From NCBI GenBank assembly GCA_002372505.1, contig DFGY01000025.1, positions 1-10,880 on the forward strand: a DNA stretch of 10,880 nt, written 5' to 3'. Position 1 is the first letter of the stretch. Each line of letters starts with the position of its first letter. The translations under genes and the position numbers were made by a program. The notes under the pieces are model-generated. The model saw only the letters and a list, made by a program, of their open reading frames with translations, searched no databases and was not told the DNA's origin. Below are positions 7,564 to 10,880 of the stretch, piece after piece. Source of the DNA: Firmicutes bacterium UBA3738 (GTDB lineage: Bacteria; Bacillota; Clostridia; Peptostreptococcales; Anaerovoracaceae).

Positions 7564-8427
7564 ATGGCATATGAAATCGTCAAAATAAAGAGAGAGGATG
7601 TAAGTAAACTAGATCCGGGCAGTTTCCTTGATATTGAAAGAATTGAAAAGGATCTTCTTGCCGACACAGTTGTGTACGTAGCCTTTGACGGCAGCACACC
7701 TGTGGGGATTATAACTCTGGAGCCGGTGGGCAGCATTTACAGGACGTCATATTTTTACGTCACCCGGGAGGCCCGTAGAAAGGGCGTGGGCACGGAGCTC
7801 ATTGACGCTGTAAGAAGCTACGACCCGAAAATATACATCAATGACACAATGCAGGGCTACGAAACCATGCTCAGCGCCTTTGTCCACATGGACATAGGTG
7901 AGGTCAGAGATGTTACCGAGTATACATTCTCACTTAACGATGAAACCCTTGGCTACTTTAAGAAAATGAGAAAAGAGCACGGCGAGCCTATTATGAGCAG
8001 AATGAAAGAACACGGATTTTCCGTCTCCACCATGACCGAAGCCACAGACGAGCTCATGGAAAAGCTAGGGGAGGAAATGGGGGAAGGCTTCGATGAAGAT
8101 GAAAACCCGGAAAACGTAAAAGGCCTTAGCAAGGATTGCTCCTATATAGTTTCGAAAGAAGGAGAGCCTGCAGCCTTTATAGCCTGCGTAAATGAAGAAG
8201 ACGCCTTAAGAGTAGAAGTCTTAAGCGCACACAAAAAGTGCAGAGGCACCGGCGCAGCACCCTTAGCCCTCTTCGCGATTATAGACAGAGTGGTTGACGA
8301 CGACAGCATTAACTGCGTCAAAGCCGCCGTAACAGACGAAAACGACGACATTAAAAAAATAGTCGACGACAAACTAAATGGTCTCATAACCGGCCAAAAA
8401 CAAATGAAAATATTCGAACTCAAATAA
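7564..8427 (+). CDS. Two-domain GNAT-like N-acetyltransferase
   Basis: A predicted acetyl-CoA-dependent acyltransferase of 287 residues; the substrate is unknown. The N-terminal GNAT domain (about 1-120) has the beta-strand pair VVYVAFDG and PVGIITLEPVG. Its acetyl-CoA loop RRKGVG (71-76) fits the R-x-x-G-x-G/A signature. A helical linker (about 125-190) leads to a second GNAT-like half. That half contains YIVSKEGEPAAFIACV (194-209), then RVEVLSAHKKCRGTGAAP (216-233), where KCRGTG occupies the position of a second acetyl-CoA loop. Tandem GNAT proteins often keep only one active domain (family knowledge). AGGGG (7551-7555) is 8 bases upstream of ATG, behind its own promoter. The stop codon TAA shares its last two bases with REP copy 2. 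Assignment to GNAT is fairly secure; specificity cannot be read from the sequence. Confidence 0.82.
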   Translation: MAYEIVKIKREDVSKLDPGSFLDIERIEKDLLADTVVYVAFDGSTPVGIITLEPVGSIYRTSYFYVTREARRKGVGTELIDAVRSYDPKIYINDTMQGYETMLSAFVHMDIGEVRDVTEYTFSLNDETLGYFKKMRKEHGEPIMSRMKEHGFSVSTMTEATDELMEKLGEEMGEGFDEDENPENVKGLSKDCSYIVSKEGEPAAFIACVNEEDALRVEVLSAHKKCRGTGAAPLALFAIIDRVVDDDSINCVKAAVTDENDDIKKIVDDKLNGLITGQKQMKIFELK

Positions 8428-8458
8428 GCGTTTCACGGGGACAGGCTTTTTGTTTCAC
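8426..8458 (-). repeat. 33-bp REP-like element, copy 2 (type A)
   Basis: Reverse complement of copy 1, identical over 33 bases. Its first two bases are the last two of the acetyltransferase stop codon. With the copy at 10822-10854 it shares three further bases beyond the AAGC end (AATAAGCG), 36 identical bases in total. Confidence 0.85.
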
Positions 8459-8484
8459 CGGCAATAACGAAATAAAATAAAAAT

Positions 8485-8520
8485 AACCTAAAAAGCGGAC
8501 CGAGGTCCGCCTTTTAGGTT
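8485..8520. terminator. Bidirectional rho-independent terminator
   Basis: AACCTAAAAAGCGGAC (8485-8500) pairs with GTCCGCCTTTTAGGTT (8505-8520) in a 16-bp stem with a single A-C mismatch and a CGAG loop. The GC-rich core (GCGGAC/GTCCGC) is followed by CTTTT on the plus strand and, read from the other side, by TTTTTAGG. It could therefore stop both the acetyltransferase transcript and RAYT transcripts from the minus strand. Confidence 0.8.
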
Positions 8521-8548
8521 GTGTATTGAGGATGAGATATTTATATGA

Positions 8549-8565
8549 TGTAGCTAAATGCTACA
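8549..8565. other. Small hairpin
   Basis: TGTAGC (8549-8554) and GCTACA (8560-8565) form a 6-bp stem with a TAAAT loop. There is no adjacent T run. The rest of 8521-8655 is AT-rich and shows no gene or promoter that I can support. Confidence 0.35.
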
Positions 8566-8655
8566 CACTAAAATTATAGGTGACTTTTCTGAATAAAACC
8601 TTAAAAAACTCTTAAATCCCTTAATACCACATTTTTAAAGTTTTTTGTCGCAGCA

Positions 8656-8688
8656 AAGCGTTTCACGGGGACAGGCTTTTTGTTTCAC
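8656..8688 (-). repeat. 33-bp REP-like element, copy 3 (type A)
   Basis: Identical to copy 2 and in the same orientation, 230 bases from it start to start. It ends 5 bases before the RAYT stop codon (complement of 8694-8696), so it is part of the 3' end of the RAYT transcript unless transcription stops earlier. Confidence 0.85.
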
Positions 8689-8693
8689 TCAAT

Positions 8694-9449
8694 TTATATA
8701 TCAGCTTCATAATTTTTTATCGTACGCATTGAGATCCCAGTCAATCTGCTAATCTGTCGCCTTGAGAGTCCTTTAGATTTGAATTGCGAGATATAAAGCT
8801 TTTGCATATCAACAGGCATACCACTACAATCGCTAGGGTTACTTACATCAGCAATGTCTCTTATAATTGTTGTTGCTCTAATATCATTAATTCTCACACT
8901 TTCATCATCACAGTCGAGACATTCTTCATCTGGAATTTGCAACAAAAAGTCTTCTACACTGATACCTCTTAGCATTGTAATAAGAAAATCTTTATCCGTT
9001 ATCCCGGTATTGTATAGATAGTCGATGCCGCTACTATATTTATATTCATAGTATTTATTGCATATTTTAGCTTTTACCGGATTGTTGATGATATATCTAA
9101 TGACTGTAAAAAAGTACTTTTCATCATTCACAGGTTCACTTTTAAATCTATTTTGAAAAAGATGTCCAACACGTTCATATTTATTGTTGAACCATAATGC
9201 ATATCGCGAACATATACGTTGCATGGTAAGGCCTAAATCTTCATCTTCAGTTTTTATAAGTAGATGAAAATGATTTTCCATTAAGCAGAATGCAAGTAAC
9301 TTGAAGCCGCTCAATTCTTTACACTGACGCAGTATTCCTATAAATCTTTTGTAATCCGCATCTTCGTTAAATATCTTTCGCTTGTTAATTCCTCGCACCA
9401 TTACATGGTAAATCTCGCTTGAACTTTTTAATCTTGCTTTTCGTGCCAC
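8694..9449 (-). CDS. REP-associated tyrosine transposase (RAYT, HUH/Y1 family)
   Basis: A single-strand DNA nicking and joining enzyme related to IS200/IS605 TnpA. From GTG 9449 the protein has 251 residues. The start of the family domain is SEIYHVMVRGINKRKIF. The HUH motif is ENHFHLLI with H60 and H62. The likely nucleophile is Y119 in RYIINNPVKAKI, and GHLFQNRFKS (95-104) is typical of RAYTs. Residues about 215-250 (GLSRRQISRLTGISMRTIKN and flanks) look like a helix-turn-helix added at the C-terminus. The longer frame from 9503 is unlikely because the promoter covers it, whereas AAAGGAGGTG lies just before the GTG. The gene is visibly AT-richer than typA, dnaE or dinB, suggesting transfer. 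REP-like elements flank it on both sides, probably its substrates. All catalytic residues appear intact. Confidence 0.9.
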   Translation of the reverse strand: MARKARLKSSSEIYHVMVRGINKRKIFNEDADYKRFIGILRQCKELSGFKLLAFCLMENHFHLLIKTEDEDLGLTMQRICSRYALWFNNKYERVGHLFQNRFKSEPVNDEKYFFTVIRYIINNPVKAKICNKYYEYKYSSGIDYLYNTGITDKDFLITMLRGISVEDFLLQIPDEECLDCDDESVRINDIRATTIIRDIADVSNPSDCSGMPVDMQKLYISQFKSKGLSRRQISRLTGISMRTIKNYEADI

Positions 9450-9454
9450 TTTTT

Positions 9455-9464
9455 CACCTCCTTT
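9455..9464 (-). promoter_or_regulatory. Ribosome binding site that sets the RAYT start
   Basis: On the minus strand AAAGGAGGTG, nearly a full anti-Shine-Dalgarno match, lies 5 bases before GTG 9449-9447. No comparable site precedes the in-frame ATG at 9503. This decides the start as GTG. Confidence 0.85.
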
Positions 9465-9470
9465 AGGAAT

Positions 9471-9499
9471 AGCATAACTTAAATGGTAATGATTGTCAA
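9471..9499 (-). promoter_or_regulatory. Predicted sigma-A promoter for the RAYT gene
   Basis: On the minus strand a consensus -35 TTGACA (9499-9494) is followed after 17 bases by TATGCT (9476-9471, 4/6). Transcription would start near 9464, giving a leader of roughly 15 bases that just includes the ribosome site. The promoter lies between the upstream REP and the gene, so RAYT has its own transcription signal. Confidence 0.65.
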
Positions 9500-9537
9500 C
9501 CAAATATTGTTATTAATGCTTTTTATTAGGATGAATA

Positions 9538-9570
9538 GTGTAACAGAAAACCTGTCCCTGTGAAACGTTT
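9538..9570 (+). repeat. 33-bp REP-like element, diverged copy (type A)
   Basis: Matches copy 1 at 28/33, with no gaps. The left heptamer is changed to GTGTAAC, while the right heptamer GTGAAAC is intact and the core reads CCTGTCCCT. It ends 5 bases before the dinB stop codon and lies upstream of the RAYT promoter, in inverted orientation to copy 3. Confidence 0.8.
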
Positions 9571-9575
9571 ATATA

Positions 9576-10793
9576 TCAATCATCATCGTCAATATGTATG
9601 TTGATTCCCAGGTCATTGTCTATTATTCTTCCGTAGGTTATGGAAGAATCGCCAAATTTACCGCGTATGGCATCCATGGTTTTACCTAATGCATCGTACT
9701 TTTGTTGCTCCTCACCAAAGGCAAAGATATTAAGTTGGTGAGGATCGGAATTGTCCGTAAGATTTATTCCCGTTATTGTAATTAGCCGGATCAGTTTTCC
9801 TTTTGGCCATTCATTGTCAATTATATCTAGTGCTGCAGACCGCAGTATCTCAGGTGTATCCGCCGGAATTTGGAGCTGTACCTGTCTGGAAATGACTTTA
9901 AATGAAGGATCTTTTATTTCTACTTTTACGCCTCCGGCCTTCATCTGATACTTTCTCAGGCGGGCGCACACCCGGTCGGTGAGAGCTGTAACAGCGGTTT
10001 TAATATCTTCCGGGGATTCAAGATCCCGGCTGAATGTAATGCCGTGCCCTACGGATTTTATTCTGGAGCGCTCATAGGACAGGGCTACCGGGGAAGTGTC
10101 TTCGCCGTTGGCGTATTCGTGAAGCTGGCCGCCGTGCTCGCCGAGCATTGCAATCAGAAGGGTTTTATCCGCAATGGCCAGGTCTCCGATTGTGTTTATT
10201 CCTGTGCGAATGAGTTTATCACGTGTGGCCTTTCCGCATGTAAACAGTTCGCCTACGGGAAGGGGCCAGAGCAATTCTTTGTAATTTTCGCGAGATATAA
10301 CGGTAGTTGCATCGGGCTTTTTATATTCGCTCCCCATTTTGGCAAATATCTTATTAAAAGAAACGCCGGCTGAAAGGGTCAGCCCCAGTTCCTTTTTCAC
10401 AGTCTCTCTGATTTCATCCGCAATCTGCTTTCCGTCTCCGAAAAGCTTTCTGCTGGCAGTAACGTCCAGCCAGGACTCATCAACACTGAAGGGTTCTACC
10501 ATATCGGTGTACCGACCGTAGATTTCATTTATCAATTTGGAGTAGTATGAATATTTCTTGTGATGTGGCGGGACGCATACAAGGTCCGGACATTTCTTCT
10601 TTGCCTGGCCTATAGTCTCAGCTGTGACAACGCCGTAAGCCTTGGCTATTTCGTTTTTGGCAAGTATAATGCCGTGGCGATTTTTGGGATTGCCGGAGAC
10701 AGCCATGGGAACGTCAACAAGCTCCGGTCTGTCCAGCAGTTCCACCGAAGCAAAGAAGCCATTCATGTCGCAATGTAATATCGTCCTATCCAT
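9576..10793 (-). CDS. dinB: DNA polymerase IV (Y-family translesion polymerase)
   Basis: An error-prone, exonuclease-free polymerase that extends past damaged template bases. From ATG 10793 it has 405 residues, slightly longer than E. coli DinB (351). The catalytic acids are D9 in HCDMNGFFASVE and D105/E106 in SVDESWLD; F14 is the expected steric gate. Palm and fingers are followed by an HhH thumb (GINTIGDLA), a little-finger domain and a beta-clamp-binding motif QLNIF (353-357). The 48-residue tail ends in IHIDDDD. The frame also continues upstream to a TTG at 10811 with GAGG 5 bases before it, adding MCYNKK. I prefer the ATG because homologues start at MDRTILHCDM and a strong -10 overlaps the TTG extension. 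No LexA-type GAAC-N4-GTTC box is seen nearby. Monocistronic, converging on nothing in the window and tail-to-head with RAYT. Confidence 0.94.
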   Translation of the reverse strand: MDRTILHCDMNGFFASVELLDRPELVDVPMAVSGNPKNRHGIILAKNEIAKAYGVVTAETIGQAKKKCPDLVCVPPHHKKYSYYSKLINEIYGRYTDMVEPFSVDESWLDVTASRKLFGDGKQIADEIRETVKKELGLTLSAGVSFNKIFAKMGSEYKKPDATTVISRENYKELLWPLPVGELFTCGKATRDKLIRTGINTIGDLAIADKTLLIAMLGEHGGQLHEYANGEDTSPVALSYERSRIKSVGHGITFSRDLESPEDIKTAVTALTDRVCARLRKYQMKAGGVKVEIKDPSFKVISRQVQLQIPADTPEILRSAALDIIDNEWPKGKLIRLITITGINLTDNSDPHQLNIFAFGEEQQKYDALGKTMDAIRGKFGDSSITYGRIIDNDLGINIHIDDDD

Positions 10794-10799
10794 TTTTTT

Positions 10800-10830
10800 A
10801 TTATAACACAACTGCGCCTCAGTGAAACAA
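10800..10830 (-). promoter_or_regulatory. Predicted extended -10 promoter for dinB
   Basis: On the minus strand a perfect TATAAT (10805-10800) carries the extended motif TGT just upstream. The -35 region falls within REP copy 4: GTTTCA (10828-10823) at 17 bases or TTGTTT (10830-10825) at 19 bases, both weak. Transcription would start near 10793, the first base of the dinB ATG, so the message would be leaderless. Confidence 0.55.
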
Positions 10831-10854
10831 AAAGCCTGTCCCCGTGAAACGCTT
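10822..10854 (+). repeat. 33-bp REP-like element, copy 4 (type A)
   Basis: Identical to copy 1 over 33 bases. It overlaps the -35 region of the predicted dinB promoter. The remaining 26 bases of the window (10855-10880) show no gene; they begin with a sequence that mirrors the 3' end of dinB (see findings). Confidence 0.85.
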
Positions 10855-10880
10855 ATTGACGATGATTGATTTGCATAATA

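Larger units (their letters stand above)
8656..9570 (-). mobile_element. REP-RAYT-REP unit (REPtron)
   Basis: A RAYT transposase gene lies between two REP-like elements in inverted orientation: 8656-8688 (5 bases beyond the RAYT stop codon) and 9538-9570 (upstream of its promoter). These match 28/33. Three further single copies lie elsewhere in the window. In known REPtrons the RAYT is a domesticated relative of IS200/IS605 transposases that acts on the REPs around it (family knowledge). No flanking target duplication is evident, as expected for HUH enzymes. Whether the unit still moves is unknown. Confidence 0.65.

Noticed and set aside
9450..9503. Longer RAYT reading from ATG 9503 adding 18 residues
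   Set aside because: The TTGACA box and spacer of the predicted promoter lie over this segment, and a near-perfect ribosome site precedes GTG 9449 instead.
8656..9570. A complete IS200/IS605 insertion sequence with TnpB
   Set aside because: No tnpB or IscB-like frame is present, and the transposase has RAYT features with dispersed REPs. REPtron fits better.
10855..10880. A plus-strand promoter at the right edge (TTGACG then CATAAT-like)
   Set aside because: The spacing is too short (about 13-14 bases) and the window ends before any gene.

Overview
The window comes from a bacterium, most likely a clostridial member of the Bacillota. The signs are strong AAGGAGG-type ribosome binding sites, sigma-A-like promoters, frequent AGA/AGG and ATA codons in genes of moderate GC content, and a dnaE-pfkA gene pair of the kind seen in clostridia. 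I cannot place the genus from sequence alone.

Positions 1-316 hold no convincing gene. They contain an 11-bp inverted repeat, a palindromic 33-bp REP-like element, a non-palindromic 33-bp REP-like element and a promoter. Positions 317-7478 carry four tightly packed plus-strand housekeeping genes: typA/bipA (ribosome-associated GTPase), an mscS-family mechanosensitive channel, dnaE (DNA polymerase III alpha) and pfkA (ATP-dependent phosphofructokinase). The last three overlap by 1 and 4 bases, so co-transcription and translational coupling are likely. A new promoter then drives a two-domain GNAT-like acetyltransferase (7564-8427), which is followed by a bidirectional hairpin terminator.

Positions 8426-10854 are the accessory part. 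A minus-strand, visibly AT-richer REP-associated tyrosine transposase (RAYT, HUH/Y1 family, 8694-9449) is flanked by inverted copies of a 33-bp element. The same element occurs five times in the window: four copies are identical and one matches 28/33. Each copy sits at a gene boundary: before typA, over the stop codon of the acetyltransferase, just after the RAYT stop, just after the dinB stop, and across the upstream promoter region of dinB. A second palindromic element at 151-183 shares the GTCCCC core. The simplest reading is a RAYT with its own dispersed REP family (a REPtron). The element itself is unusual because its 7-base ends are direct rather than inverted repeats.

The window ends with minus-strand dinB (DNA polymerase IV, translesion synthesis). 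For typA, RAYT and dinB the longest open frame begins inside or upstream of a good promoter, so I moved each start downstream. For dinB this leaves ATG at about the predicted +1, suggesting a leaderless mRNA.
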